A stretch of DNA of 64,000 nt from Gillisia sp. Hel_I_86 (GTDB lineage: Bacteria > Bacteroidota > Bacteroidia > Flavobacteriales > Flavobacteriaceae): positions 2,294,001 through 2,358,000 of the forward strand of contig NZ_VISE01000001.1 of assembly GCF_007827275.1 (NCBI RefSeq), in the 5' to 3' direction. This document shows, piece after piece, positions 36,771-46,499 of the stretch (position 1 is the first letter of the stretch; every line of letters starts with the position of its first letter). A program made the translations under genes and the position numbers. Below the pieces are notes generated by a model. That model was not told where the DNA came from and did no database searches. It saw only the letters and a list, made by a program, of their open reading frames with translations.

Positions 36771-36873
36771 AATATAAATTACTGATGTTACGCAGCGGTT
36801 TTTATCCCAAGTAAATCGTTATCCAAAGTTATTGCCCAAAAATTTCATAAACACCTGTAAACCAGCATTACTT

Positions 36874-36898
36874 GTGATAATATTATCGTGATAATATT
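36874..36898. repeat. Tandem 11-base repeat with internal palindrome upstream of the integrase
   Basis: GTGATAATATT occurs at 36874-36884 and again at 36888-36898; 36876-36887 reads as the palindrome GATAATATTATC. It lies 50-75 bases before the recombinase and may be a recombinase or regulator binding site. Confidence 0.4.
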
Positions 36899-36948
36899 TG
36901 TTATTCTTAAGTGAGTGCAATGTTGCATTCCACTAAAAAAAATAACAA

Positions 36949-38206
36949 ATGGACACAGAAAAAGAAATCAAATCCCTGATCTGGGATTGTGTAGCCTACC
37001 TCAGGGAGGAAGGCTACAGTGAGCCCCGGGTTAAAGATTACCATCGGTTGTGGAGTAATGGAATTGAGCAGTATATGGATAAAAAATTTTTGGCAAACTA
37101 CCATACTGGGATCGGTGAGAGTTTTTTAAGCACTATCCCTCCCGTCAATGAGCGACTCACATATGCGGGCAATCTGCCGTAGTGTACACGTACTGGATGA
37201 CTTTATTTTTTATGGAAAAGTCAGGAAAAGAAGTGTAAAATATGTATATCATGAGTTGCCCGGTAAACTAGGGGAAGTTGCCCTGGAGTTTATAGTATCC
37301 CAAGAAAAGCTCCGTCGCTGCAAACCTATCCTTAGTAAACACCGTCGTATTTTGAGTTACTTTATTGCCCATCTTATATTAAGGTCGATAGACCAAGTTT
37401 CGGCCATTGGTGAAGATGATGTTCTTACCTTCATATCATCAGTCCAGAATTGCAAGGACAGGTACCTAAATACTATCCGACTATTCTGCCGGTTCTTGTA
37501 TCAACAAAAATACATTGACAGAAATGTGGAATACGTCATCGGAAGAAACAACTATCCATTGCGTGAAAAACTGCCCTCAGTCTACAATGCCGATGAGATA
37601 AGGCATATCGAAAATAAGGTAGAGCAATCCAGTGCGGTGGGCAAACGTGACTATGCAATGCTCCTTCTGGCCACACGGCTTGACCTGCGCTCTTCGGACA
37701 TAGCGGGGCTGACCTTTGGTAATTTGGATTGGGGACACAATCTCATATCCCTGGTGCAGTGCAAGACAAAGAAAATAATAGGCCTCCCGCTTTTGACCGA
37801 TGTGGGCGAAGCCATTATCAACTACCTGAAATTTGGAAGGCCAATATCCGATTTTCAGCAAGTGTTCCTGACTGCCAGTGCCCCCTACCGTCCCGTGAAC
37901 AGTAAGCTCATCAGTAGAGCGGTAAGTAGAACAATAATAGCATCTGGGGTTGATATCAAAGGCCGTAAGTTCGGCCCACATGCCATGCGGCACACCCTGG
38001 CCAGTCAGCTATTACGCAACGGAACTTCGCTCCCGGTCATATCCGAAACACTCGGACACTCCGACACGCAGGCCACCATGAACTATTTACGCACAAATAT
38101 AAACAGTCTTGTGCAGTGTGCACTTGATGTCCCCCTGGTACCGATAAATTTTTATGAGCAGAAAGGAGGTGTTTTGTTTTTAATGGAAAAAGACTTCAGG
38201 AAATAG
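36949..38206 (+). pseudogene. Tyrosine recombinase, frameshifted near its N-terminus
   Basis: The first frame (36949-37182) encodes the N-terminal part with SLIWDCVAYLREEGYSEPR. The rest runs in the next frame from about 37148 (RAICRSVHVLDDF) to 38206. The catalytic domain is complete: LRSSDIAGL (first Arg), a lysine in CKTKKI, HAMRHTLAS (His-x2-Arg) and LGHSDTQATMNYL with the nucleophile tyrosine. One base lost or gained near 37140 separates the halves. Codon use is GC-richer than in the flanking operons, indicating transfer. It could also be a sequencing error or a programmed frameshift. Confidence 0.8.
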
Positions 38207-38365
38207 TGTCTAGCAATCAAAAAATATACAATACTGTATTGCTTTTATTAATCATTTAATAATTAAGTACATATAGGTAGGTGCTAAAAAATATTTTACT
38301 CACATGTAATTTTAAATTCACAAAAAAATGACATATATCACATATAGTAGTTTGTTCTATATCAC
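38207..38365. other. Intergenic stretch between recombinase and receptor genes
   Basis: About 160 AT-rich bases between converging genes. I find no clear terminator or end repeat of an element. Confidence 0.35.
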
Positions 38366-40600
38366 CTAAAGCTGGTAAGCAAAAGAAAAATTAATTCCAA
38401 AAGGATGACCAGGTCGTAAACCTGCAGGTACCCGGGATACTACGTACGTATTATCCAATAGGTTTATAACATTTGAAGATAATGTGATTCGTTTATTCAA
38501 AAAATACTGAGCAGATAAATCCATTATAAAATTGGAGCCGACTTTAAAGTCTTTAGGGATGGGCCCAGAGCCTGCTTTAGTTCTAAATGCACCCACATAT
38601 CTTGAATTTAGATTTATATCAAACTTTTTATGTTGAAGTCCAACAACGACACTTAATTGGTTTTTTGCAATATATGGTATTTCATCACCTATTGACACAA
38701 CACCATAAATATCTTCATTACTATCAAAATTTGTCAAAAATTCGGTATCTGTTAATGTATAGGACAATGTTATAGGCAGTTTAAATTGTTCCGTTGCATT
38801 TTGCAAAAAGTTATATTTCAATAAAAATTCGATGCCGCTCACTCGAACCTCCCCAGCATTAAATTGGTCTAGGCTTCCCGTGCCTCCTGTTGCGGCCAGA
38901 TCACTTCCCAAAAGGTTTTGGTAATCATTATAATAGCCAACCAACTCGCCTTGGATCCCTTTATGGTTAAATCTGGTTCCCAACTCATAATTTATACTTT
39001 TTTCGGCATTTTGTCCTGGAGTATTGCTGGGTGGGGAAAATCCTTTGTGAACACCACCAAAAATCGAAAAATCATTGTTGAACCTGTAGTTTGCGCCTAT
39101 ACCAGGAATCCAAACATCTACATTGTTCTCCAGGGTAGCCAAATCTTCACCAATTCTTGATGGATCATTTTTACCATAATCCACCCTCCCCAGTCTAATG
39201 TTTTCGTAGCGCAGTCCAGGGGTCAAGGTTAAATTATCAATTTGAAGCGTATAGAGTAGATGTGTAGCCAATGCTTTTGCATTGCTTATACGGTTGGCAT
39301 CCGTTCCTTTTTCTCCCACACTTGTACGTATTAACTCTTTATTCTGGAAGGCGTATCTGTCCACCCATTGAAATCTGTCTTCATCATCTTCGTGATAGCG
39401 TATTCCCGCTTCCAAGGTTTGCAACCAGTTTGTGCCCCAATTTAATTTGGCAACAGACTGTATACCATTGGAAGTATAGATCCTATTATTTGCTTTTATC
39501 CCTAATGCATCTAGTGGCGTGTTATCATTGCCCAGGAGGCTTTGATATTCCATGGGAAAATCTTCAGGAGATGTGAGTATTTTATTAATACTCACACGTT
39601 CTCCAAGGTTTACATCATCTAGTTTGTACCAATTGCGCTTAAATTTATTTAAATATCCTGTGGTGTTCACGACTAAAGAAGGGGATAATTTAATTAAATG
39701 GGTTAGTTGATATTGCTGGTGCTCGGCGTTCATTACATCTTCCGATGATGCCCTGTACCTACGATAAGGATTTTTTTCAAAATCTTCATCGGTCAATCCT
39801 AAATAGGTTTCGTTTGCCTTTTCTTCGGAATATTGAATTTTAAATGTTAGGGATTGATAGGTTTTGGCGTCTATGTTGGTATTGAGCCTAAATTTTGCTG
39901 AATAATCGGACTTGTCAAACCCCGTATTTCCACCTCCGTCAAGATTTTTAAAACCATCAGAATTATAATTGAAATAATCGGTTACAAATCCAAAATTTTT
40001 GTAACTATCCCCTATAATCATTTGAGTATTTTTGGAATTATAAGTTCCTGCCGTAATTGACATCCTACCAGAAAATTCATCTGGGATTTGTGATGATATC
40101 ATATTTATGGCGCCCCCAGTTGTGTAGGGCCCATATTGTATCTGGCTACTTCCTTTAAGCACCTCCAAGGCTTCCATTCTTCCTATTGTTGGAAAATAAT
40201 ATGCTGCTGGCGCACTGTAGGGAGCGGGTGCAATTAGCACGCCATCTTCCATTAAGTTTATTTTAGCACTTCGCTCTGGTGATGTGCCGCGCAAGCTTAT
40301 ATTTGGACGGAGGCCAAAACCATCTTCTTCATAGAGGTTGACCCCAGGAATACTTTGCAGCGTCCTGTTAATATCGGTAAAAGAGAATTTTTTAAGGTCT
40401 TCTGTTGAAGTATAGCTTGCAGATCCGGTTTTGTTCTTAATCTCGAATTTGCTACCAAGCATGGTATGACCCAGAAGAATCACTTCTTTTAGTTGTTCTG
40501 TTTTTAGTTTTGTTGTGTCTTCTTTTGGGGGATTGTTTTGTGCTCTTATCAAAGGAAATTGTAAAAGGAAAATAATAATAAAAAGGGTTTTCATTTGCAA
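38366..40600 (-). CDS. FecA-like TonB-dependent receptor
   Basis: A 744-residue outer-membrane receptor. A signal peptide covers about 1-20. The plug shows INRTLQSIPGVNLYEEDGFG, LRGTSPERSAKINLMEDGV and YGPYTTGGAINMIS, hallmarks of the Fe(III)-dicitrate FecA group. The barrel ends in NFSFAYQL. It has no N-terminal signalling domain, so it does not control a sigma factor directly. It stands alone on the minus strand, divergent from a row of small cysteine-rich protein genes, and may carry a metal chelate other than ferric citrate. Confidence 0.88.
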   Translation of the reverse strand: MQMKTLFIIIFLLQFPLIRAQNNPPKEDTTKLKTEQLKEVILLGHTMLGSKFEIKNKTGSASYTSTEDLKKFSFTDINRTLQSIPGVNLYEEDGFGLRPNISLRGTSPERSAKINLMEDGVLIAPAPYSAPAAYYFPTIGRMEALEVLKGSSQIQYGPYTTGGAINMISSQIPDEFSGRMSITAGTYNSKNTQMIIGDSYKNFGFVTDYFNYNSDGFKNLDGGGNTGFDKSDYSAKFRLNTNIDAKTYQSLTFKIQYSEEKANETYLGLTDEDFEKNPYRRYRASSEDVMNAEHQQYQLTHLIKLSPSLVVNTTGYLNKFKRNWYKLDDVNLGERVSINKILTSPEDFPMEYQSLLGNDNTPLDALGIKANNRIYTSNGIQSVAKLNWGTNWLQTLEAGIRYHEDDEDRFQWVDRYAFQNKELIRTSVGEKGTDANRISNAKALATHLLYTLQIDNLTLTPGLRYENIRLGRVDYGKNDPSRIGEDLATLENNVDVWIPGIGANYRFNNDFSIFGGVHKGFSPPSNTPGQNAEKSINYELGTRFNHKGIQGELVGYYNDYQNLLGSDLAATGGTGSLDQFNAGEVRVSGIEFLLKYNFLQNATEQFKLPITLSYTLTDTEFLTNFDSNEDIYGVVSIGDEIPYIAKNQLSVVVGLQHKKFDINLNSRYVGAFRTKAGSGPIPKDFKVGSNFIMDLSAQYFLNKRITLSSNVINLLDNTYVVSRVPAGLRPGHPFGINFSFAYQL

Positions 40601-40820
40601 AATTTAATTTAGAATGAATATAAATAGACGGCAAATATAACAGGTTGTTTTTAAAAAACCAATATTATTTAGAACAATTCTTAATAATTATATTTCCATT
40701 ATTTTCTGACTATCCAAGGGATTGATGCTCCAACGATTTATAAGATAAAATCATCATTTGGTCAAAATTATTTATTAAATAAGATAACTTTAATGAAAAT
40801 TATATAGCTTTGCTATATTA
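40601..40820. promoter_or_regulatory. Divergent intergenic region, FecA-like receptor / HYC_CC_PP gene
   Basis: About 220 bases that must hold both promoters. A small inverted repeat (GGTTGTTTTTAAAAAACC near 40643-40660) is visible but partly low-complexity. I cannot identify a Fur or other metal box by eye. Confidence 0.3.
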
Positions 40821-41237
40821 ATGAAAAAAGCTTTTTATAAAATATTGTCATTTTCATTAGCACTCATAGTGCTGTTGTCGACGGTGTCTTTTACTGTTGA
40901 TCGTCATTACTGTAGTAATGTTTTAGTGGGTTCTTCCTTATTTGGGTATGTTGAAACTTGTAGCATGCAAGTTCGCCAAAAGCCGTTTTTATTAGAATGT
41001 GATATATCCAAAAAAGATTGCTGTAGTAATGAGCAAATGACTGTTGAAGGACAGGAAAATGTAAAAGCATCGTTTGATAAGTTAGAAAAAGATAAGCAAC
41101 TGCTCGTTGCTGCCTTTATCCACAACAACTTAAATTTGTTTTTTGAACTTCAAGCAGATTTAAATTACTTTAAATATTACACTCCTCCACACTTGGTCAA
41201 GGATTTTCAAGTTTTAGGCCAGACTTTCCTTATTTGA
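40821..41237 (+). CDS. HYC_CC_PP family protein
   Basis: A 138-residue exported or membrane-anchored protein with an N-terminal hydrophobic segment (about 8-26). It has exactly the three features the family is named for: HYC at about 29-31, a CC pair at about 67-68 and PP in TPPHLVKDF near the end. The conserved cysteine and histidine residues suggest binding of a soft metal, but function is not established. It is first in a rightward row of small redox or metal proteins. Confidence 0.85.
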   Translation: MKKAFYKILSFSLALIVLLSTVSFTVDRHYCSNVLVGSSLFGYVETCSMQVRQKPFLLECDISKKDCCSNEQMTVEGQENVKASFDKLEKDKQLLVAAFIHNNLNLFFELQADLNYFKYYTPPHLVKDFQVLGQTFLI

Positions 41238-41317
41238 ATTTTAAGCAATTAAAACTCTAGTCCTATCATTAGTTTGTTATGGACTAAACTGCTTATTCGC
41301 TGTTTTTCTACAATAAT

Positions 41318-41770
41318 ATGAAAATTATAAAAACCATAGTCCTTATTTTATTGGTAGCTTTCATAGCCCTTCAATTTTTTCCTATTGAACTGAACAAAAG
41401 CGATATCGTACCAAAAACGGATTTTCTATTGATAAACACTGCTCCAGAAACCATTCAGAAAAAGTTGCAGGTATCCTGTTATGATTGCCATAGCAACAAC
41501 ACATATTACCCGTGGTACAGCAAAATTCAACCTGGAGCGTGGTTTATGGAAAAACACATTACAGAAGGAAAAGGCGAATTGAATTTCAACGAATGGGATG
41601 AGTATTCCGATAGAAGGAAAAACAGCAAGCTAAAATCCATCATCAACCAGATAAAGGATGGTGAAATGCCCCTAGAATCCTATACCTATATTCATAGGGA
41701 TGCTACCTTTTCAGAAAAGGAAAGAAAGGAGATGGTACATTTTATGCAACAATTGAAAGACAGTTTATAA
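41318..41770 (+). CDS. Haem-binding domain protein (cytochrome-like CxxCH)
   Basis: A 150-residue protein with an N-terminal membrane anchor (about 5-22) and a single haem motif in [14 protein letters not shown] near 50. The ending [21 protein letters not shown] is typical of the Haem_bd family in Bacteroidota. It would bind one c-type haem in the periplasm. The gene lies 80 bases after HYC_CC_PP and 23 bases before the DUF3347 gene. Confidence 0.87.
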   Translation: MKIIKTIVLILLVAFIALQFFPIELNKSDIVPKTDFLLINTAPETIQKKLQVSCYDCHSNNTYYPWYSKIQPGAWFMEKHITEGKGELNFNEWDEYSDRRKNSKLKSIINQIKDGEMPLESYTYIHRDATFSEKERKEMVHFMQQLKDSL

Positions 41771-41793
41771 ACAATAATTTAATATTTAAAAAA

Positions 41794-42357
41794 ATGAAAA
41801 ATCTAAAAATGAGTATAGCAGCAATGCTATTGTTAACGGTTTCTTTTTCCAATGCACAAGAAAAAGAAAAAATGTCCCACGAGAACGGAGATATGAAAAT
41901 GGACCATAGCACTATGAAAATGGATAAAATGAACCCAAAGGCAGAAGCAGTTTTTGCCGATTATTTTATGCTGAAAGATGCATTGGTAGGAGATGATTCC
42001 AAAAAAGCGGCTCAGGCCGGAACTAAATTAATGGCCTCATTAAAGGTTTTTGATATGACCAGCTATAACAAAGAAGACCAAAAAGAGCTGGCCGATATCA
42101 TAGAAGATGCCACAGAACAAGCCGAACATATTTCTGATAGTCCCATAGACCATCAACGTGAGCATTTTAAGTCCTTAAGTATAGATATTATCGATATGGT
42201 TGCCATTACTGGAACTAAAAACACGCTGTACGAACAGTTCTGCCCCATGTACGATAAAGGAAGTGCTTGGTTAAGTAACAGTAAGGAAGTAAGAAACCCG
42301 TACCAAGGCAAAAAGATGCAGACTTGTGGTAAAGTGCAAAAGGAAATCACTAATTAG
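41794..42357 (+). CDS. DUF3347 periplasmic protein
   Basis: A 187-residue protein with a signal peptide (1-21) and a Met/His-rich linker ([20 protein letters not shown], about 27-46) that looks metal-binding, particularly for copper. The DUF3347 domain follows ([16 protein letters not shown] near 55, then helices), with a C-terminal [13 protein letters not shown] and a further cysteine in MQTCGKV. DUF3347 domains often accompany Cus-type copper efflux; none is present here. Confidence 0.82.
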   Translation: MKNLKMSIAAMLLLTVSFSNAQEKEKMSHENGDMKMDHSTMKMDKMNPKAEAVFADYFMLKDALVGDDSKKAAQAGTKLMASLKVFDMTSYNKEDQKELADIIEDATEQAEHISDSPIDHQREHFKSLSIDIIDMVAITGTKNTLYEQFCPMYDKGSAWLSNSKEVRNPYQGKKMQTCGKVQKEITN

Positions 42358-42525
42358 TGACTCATTATTTGATGCTTAAGAAGGAAATGATAGCTTTTCA
42401 TTTTTTAATGGGAAGCAGTTAAAGATTTCCTATCTGGTATTGAAAAAATCCTAGTTTGGGAAGGGTGGAAGTGCAGACAGTTGACATTTAAACCCTTTCC
42501 TTGTTGGGCACAAAAACATAAAAGT

Positions 42526-42663
42526 ATGAAAGAGTGTTGCAAGACAGGTAGTGAAACTAAAAAAAAGGAAAGTAGCTTCAAAAAATGGCTCAGCTATATC
42601 CTTTATGCAGTTATTGCTATCATAGTAATTGGTGCTTTATTACTTCAGTTAAAAGCCAAGTAA
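42526..42663 (+). CDS. Small CC-motif single-span membrane protein
   Basis: A 45-residue protein from ATG 42526: an N-terminal MKECCKTG with a CC pair, a lysine-rich linker, one membrane span (about 22-40) and a short tail. A longer frame from 42481 is possible but adds unremarkable residues. The CC pair resembles those of other small proteins in this row. I do not recognise a named family. Confidence 0.55.
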   Translation: MKECCKTGSETKKKESSFKKWLSYILYAVIAIIVIGALLLQLKAK

Positions 42664-42851
42664 ATTCGATAGGGTTTTAATTTATATGGACTGGTTAAAA
42701 AAATTAGTTTGCGAAGTAATAAGAAAATTTACCTAAAAAACATATTTTTTAAATTAATGATATGAGTGCTAAAATTAATGACAAGCCAAACTGAGAGTAA
42801 ATCTTTCGAAGGGAATTATAATAGTATAATGAGAATAAATGCTATAAGGCT

Positions 42852-43400
42852 ATGTGTAAATCCCTCTTTTTTTATGGTTTAATGGCAATGCTTTTTTTTT
42901 GTAGTATTAATGGAAAAGCCCAGGTGTATGCAACACAACGTGGAATAGCTATTTTTAATGCTAAAATGCCGATTAATTCATATTCCGGAGAATCGAATGA
43001 TTTGCAGGGAACCATCAATTTCGAAACTAATGAAGTTGCTTTTAAAGTGCTCGTAAAATCTATCAAAACAGGCAATAATAAGCGCGACAGACACATGTAT
43101 AAACTCTTACAGGTTGAAAATTTTCCCGAGGTAGTTTTTAAAGGAAAACTCATTGGCGATTTTGATTTAAATAAAAGGGCAAGACAGGAGTTAAAAGTTA
43201 ATGGCAATTTTACCCTGGCAGGAACTACTAGGAATGTTAGTATACCTATAGAATTGAACCCTATCGAAGAAGGTATCGAATTAAACGCTTCCTGGTTCTT
43301 GCTAATATCAAATTATAATTTGGAACGCCCAAGCATCGCATTTATAAAAGTAGATGATAAGCATGATTTGAATATAGATGCATTGCTCAAAAAAAAATAG
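42852..43400 (+). CDS. YceI-like exported protein
   Basis: A 182-residue protein with a signal peptide (1-24) and a YceI-like lipocalin fold: IAIFNAKMPINSYSGESNDLQG, the FKVLVKSIKTGNNKRDRHM loop, and the FPEVVFKGKL strand. YceI proteins bind isoprenoid or other lipophilic molecules. The charge-rich RDRHMYK region matches the family. It stands between the metal-related small genes and the ferric-reductase-like gene. Confidence 0.85.
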   Translation: MCKSLFFYGLMAMLFFCSINGKAQVYATQRGIAIFNAKMPINSYSGESNDLQGTINFETNEVAFKVLVKSIKTGNNKRDRHMYKLLQVENFPEVVFKGKLIGDFDLNKRARQELKVNGNFTLAGTTRNVSIPIELNPIEEGIELNASWFLLISNYNLERPSIAFIKVDDKHDLNIDALLKKK

Positions 43401-43444
43401 TGCATCAAAAATTCGCCTTGTAATACATAAAAAATAAAATTAAG

Positions 43445-44890
43445 TTGACCAACGTAAAACATATCGCGGTAATAAGCATATATTTCATTGCTATGGCCAT
43501 TCCATTGATAATGGTTTATTGGTCAACGCCATCTACTGAAGAAGGGTTTATTGCACAATTAGGGATGCTGATGGGATTGTGCGGTATAATGATGGTGTTT
43601 TTTCAATTTATCATTTCCGCGAGAATAAAATGGCTTGACCGCCTGTTCGCCTATAACAATTTGATTGATTTTCACAGAAGGATGGGGGTTTGGGCATTTC
43701 TGTTTATTGTGGTTCATTTTCTGATGCTTGCATTATCAGAAAAATCCGTAGATATGCTATTGGGATATGACGAACCTTGGTACATCAATTTGGGCAAAAT
43801 TGCGTTTTTAATACTGTTGGTTCAGGTTGTGGTAAGTATCGGCCACAAGAAAATAAAAATAAACTATGAACGTTGGCGTGCTATGCACGATGTGTTTGCC
43901 ATCAGCATTCTCCTACTGATGTTCGTGCACAGTTTTTATGCCGGGGACGATTTGGAGTTGCTGCCATTACAGGTATTATGGTTCATTCTCCCTCCCATTG
44001 CCATAGCATTTTTTATTTGGCAACGGTTTTTTTTGTTCACCTTCGCACCCAAATATAAAGTACTAAATGTCGTAAAAAAGGCCAACAACACGTACAGTGT
44101 TCAGTTTGTTCCTATAAATGGCAATGCACCCTATTCTCATAATCCAGGACAGTTCCACTTTATCAAATTTACAGATTGCAAGCATTTAAAGCGTGAAGAA
44201 CATCCATTTACCATATCATCAAGCCCCAGCCAAAAGTTACATTTGGCATCTACGGTAAAAGCTTCAGGTGACTTTACAAGCCAGATACATCACCTTCAGG
44301 AAGGAGATAAAGTTAAAATTATAGGTCCATTTGGCAAGATGTCCCATTTAGAAAAATCACATTCGGGGTCCATAGTATTTATTGCGGGAGGTATTGGTAT
44401 AACACCATTTGCCAGTATGTTGCAATATATGGCAGACAAAGATGAACAGCGGGAAGTAATGTTATTCTATTTTAATGCTACCGAATCGGATATTGCTTTT
44501 AGGGAAGAATTGAACCATATCTCTGAAAACACATCCCTTAAATTGAAAGTAGTACATATACTCAGCAAGCAAGATAATTGGGAAGGGGAAAAAGGACGGT
44601 TTGACACCGAATTATTGGAAAAATACTGTACAGGCACTTTCTCGCAAAATGATTATTATGTATGCGGCCCCCCGCTTATGATCAACGCTGTAATCAAGGA
44701 TCTAAGAAAATTGCAAATTCCACTAACTAAAATACACAGTGAAATGTTTGGGCTTGCGGAATCTGGCTCACCCATTACCCATCATAAAAAACAAGCCCAA
44801 TTGGTTTCTAGGCTTATTGTTATGGCTTTAATAGTGTTGGTTATTGTGTTTGCAGGCCTTCGGTCCGGCTGGGAATTAGAGCATGTTTAA
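43445..44890 (+). CDS. Ferric-reductase-like transmembrane flavoprotein with an altered C-terminus
   Basis: A 481-residue protein starting from TTG at 43445. Residues 1-200 form a Ferric_reduct-type membrane domain with histidines in FHRRMG, VVHFL, MHDVF and FVHSFY suited to two b haems. An FAD domain (HPFTISSSP near 257) and a NAD(P) domain (GGIGITPFASML near 320, YVCGPPL near 414) follow, then one more membrane helix. It moves electrons from NAD(P)H across the membrane, probably to ferric or cupric ions. The last three residues (EHV) and the stop come from an IS5-type insertion; the original 23-residue tail is found at 45765-45836. Confidence 0.88.
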   Translation: MTNVKHIAVISIYFIAMAIPLIMVYWSTPSTEEGFIAQLGMLMGLCGIMMVFFQFIISARIKWLDRLFAYNNLIDFHRRMGVWAFLFIVVHFLMLALSEKSVDMLLGYDEPWYINLGKIAFLILLVQVVVSIGHKKIKINYERWRAMHDVFAISILLLMFVHSFYAGDDLELLPLQVLWFILPPIAIAFFIWQRFFLFTFAPKYKVLNVVKKANNTYSVQFVPINGNAPYSHNPGQFHFIKFTDCKHLKREEHPFTISSSPSQKLHLASTVKASGDFTSQIHHLQEGDKVKIIGPFGKMSHLEKSHSGSIVFIAGGIGITPFASMLQYMADKDEQREVMLFYFNATESDIAFREELNHISENTSLKLKVVHILSKQDNWEGEKGRFDTELLEKYCTGTFSQNDYYVCGPPLMINAVIKDLRKLQIPLTKIHSEMFGLAESGSPITHHKKQAQLVSRLIVMALIVLVIVFAGLRSGWELEHV

Positions 44891-45761
44891 AAACGATTCA
44901 CAAGAATCATTCGATTCTATTGAGGATAATCTGACAATTCTGCCACAATACCCAATATTCCTGACTTTCCGGTGTTTTTTCATAATCCTTGTCCAGTCGC
45001 CTGAAGAAATTGAAGATCCCGAAGGTCCTTTCGGTGACCCATCTCCACTTTACCGGGACAAAGCCTTTCGAGGATGGCGGGCATGACGAGATCTCCACTT
45101 CCAGCCCTATTACCGTCCTCTCGACCCACTCCATGAACACCTTCTTGTAGGCATGGTCGGCCAGTATCTTTTCCATCCGGTCCAGATAGCCCAACAGGGG
45201 CTCCACCACCCTCTCGGCCACCGCCCCGTCGGCCTGGTTCGCCGCGCCTACCACAACGCCCCATACCAGGCCGAGGGTATCGGTGATCGCGTGCCGTTTC
45301 CGTCCGTTTATCTTCTTGTTCCCGTCGATGCCCTTCGACTCGGAGGTCATCGGCCCCGCCTTGACGGACTGGCTGTCGATCGACAGCATACTGGGCGTTG
45401 CCCCCTTTCCCTGCCGCTTCCTCTCCATCATGTTCAGCCCTGCGTTCAGCCTTGAAAGGGTGCCGTCCCGGCCCCACTTCCTGAAATGGTAGTAGACGCT
45501 CTCCCATTTGGGAAAGCATTCCGGTAGGTTCCGCCATTGGCAGCCGGTGCGCAATATCCAAAGGATGGCGTCGGCAATGTCGCGCAACTTATAGTGGCCC
45601 TTGATTTTAACGGGAAGGAATTTTTTCATAATTTCCCACTGTTGGGCAGTCGATCGGGTGTATCTCGATTTCATAAACTCTGTTTTATTTGTGAACTACA
45701 AAGTTTATACTGCCCAACTTTTTTTACAAACTTTCACCCAAATTTGTTTTTAAACATGCTC
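44879..45761. mobile_element. IS5-family (IS1031-like) insertion sequence
   Basis: An 883-bp element with perfect 16-bp terminal repeats: GAGCATGTTTAAAAAC at 44879-44894 and its reverse complement at 45746-45761. It is flanked by the direct repeat TTA (44876-44878 and 45762-45764), a 3-base target duplication as expected for this group. Perfect ends, an intact transposase and a clean duplication mean a recent insertion. It lies in the 3' end of the ferric-reductase-like gene. Confidence 0.95.
44907..45674 (-). CDS. IS5-family transposase
   Basis: A 255-residue intact transposase. The N-terminal DUF4096-like part contains ILRTGCQWRNLPECFP. The DDE residues are Asp100 (SIDSQSV), Asp173 (ADHAYKK) and Glu215 (WVTERTFGIFNFFRRL, the family's C-terminal signature). 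GC-rich codon use contrasts sharply with its neighbours. A long overlapping frame on the same strand (44980-45561) is a by-product of the GC content. Nothing suggests a programmed frameshift; one frame covers the whole protein. Confidence 0.94.
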   Translation of the reverse strand: MKSRYTRSTAQQWEIMKKFLPVKIKGHYKLRDIADAILWILRTGCQWRNLPECFPKWESVYYHFRKWGRDGTLSRLNAGLNMMERKRQGKGATPSMLSIDSQSVKAGPMTSESKGIDGNKKINGRKRHAITDTLGLVWGVVVGAANQADGAVAERVVEPLLGYLDRMEKILADHAYKKVFMEWVERTVIGLEVEISSCPPSSKGFVPVKWRWVTERTFGIFNFFRRLDKDYEKTPESQEYWVLWQNCQIILNRIE

Positions 45762-45836
45762 TTATTTGGGGACGATACACTGGAAAACGAACACAGTGCC
45801 TCAAGCAGCCTCACTTTAAATAGGGAACCAAACTAA
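45762..45836 (+). pseudogene. Displaced 3' end of the ferric-reductase-like gene
   Basis: After the duplicated TTA codon the frame reads FGDDTLENEHSASSSLTL and ends LNREPN with a TAA at 45834-45836. Joining GAA-TTA at 44873-44878 with TTT at 45765 restores one open frame without the IS. These 23 hydrophilic residues are the original cytoplasmic tail. Confidence 0.85.
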
Positions 45837-45899
45837 GTAGTGATGGAATACCAAATGTAAAAAATAAATATAAGTATAAATGTTTAACTAAATAAATAA

Positions 45900-46499
45900 A
45901 TGATGAGAACATTAAAAACAATGGTAGCCTGCCTTTTAATAGCAGCTACCGCAGTCAGTTGTTCGGTCAGTTCTTCGGCCATTGTTACCGATTATGACCG
46001 TGAGGCACAGTTTGGGGCCTACAGGACCTTCTATTGGTCAGATGATTTTCAAATGGAAAACGGGAAAGAAGAACCGCTCTTTGTCAATACATTGATCAAA
46101 AAAAGACTAAAGTTGGCCATTCAGGACGAAATGGAAAAGAAAGGATATGTAATGGACAAAGCCAATCCTGATTTATTGGTAGATTCACGTATTGTGGTCA
46201 AAACCAGAAATATAAACTACAATTCCGGCAGCTATCCGTATTTTCCATTCTACGGTCACGGCTATGGCCATTTTGGCTATTACGGCTATGGCTATTACGG
46301 CAATTATCAATCTTCCGAGGAGCACAAGGAAGGTGGTGTGGTTGTAGAGCTCATAGATATGTCCCGCCGTCAACTGGTCTGGCAGGGATTTGCGCCAGAT
46401 GTGCTCCACGCAGATACAAATGATAAACAAAAAGAAATCAAAGAGGCCGTGGTAAAAATATTTGCAAAATATCAATATGGAAATACCGTAAAAAATTAA
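45900..46499 (+). CDS. DUF4136 lipoprotein
   Basis: A 199-residue lipoprotein with lipobox AVSCS near residue 21. The DUF4136 domain shows YDREAQFGAYRTFYWSDD and VKIFAKYQYG. A tyrosine/glycine/histidine-rich loop (GHGYGHFGYYGYGYYGNY, about 119-138) interrupts it. Proteins of this family are exported and of unknown function. A second in-frame ATG is the next codon. It is the first gene beyond the IS and is separated from the channel-like gene by 370 bases. Confidence 0.85.
   Translation: MMRTLKTMVACLLIAATAVSCSVSSSAIVTDYDREAQFGAYRTFYWSDDFQMENGKEEPLFVNTLIKKRLKLAIQDEMEKKGYVMDKANPDLLVDSRIVVKTRNINYNSGSYPYFPFYGHGYGHFGYYGYGYYGNYQSSEEHKEGGVVVELIDMSRRQLVWQGFAPDVLHADTNDKQKEIKEAVVKIFAKYQYGNTVKN

Noticed and set aside
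44980-45561. 193-residue frame overlapping the IS5 transposase on the same strand
   Set aside because: Arginine/glycine-rich translation without family motifs; caused by high GC of the element.
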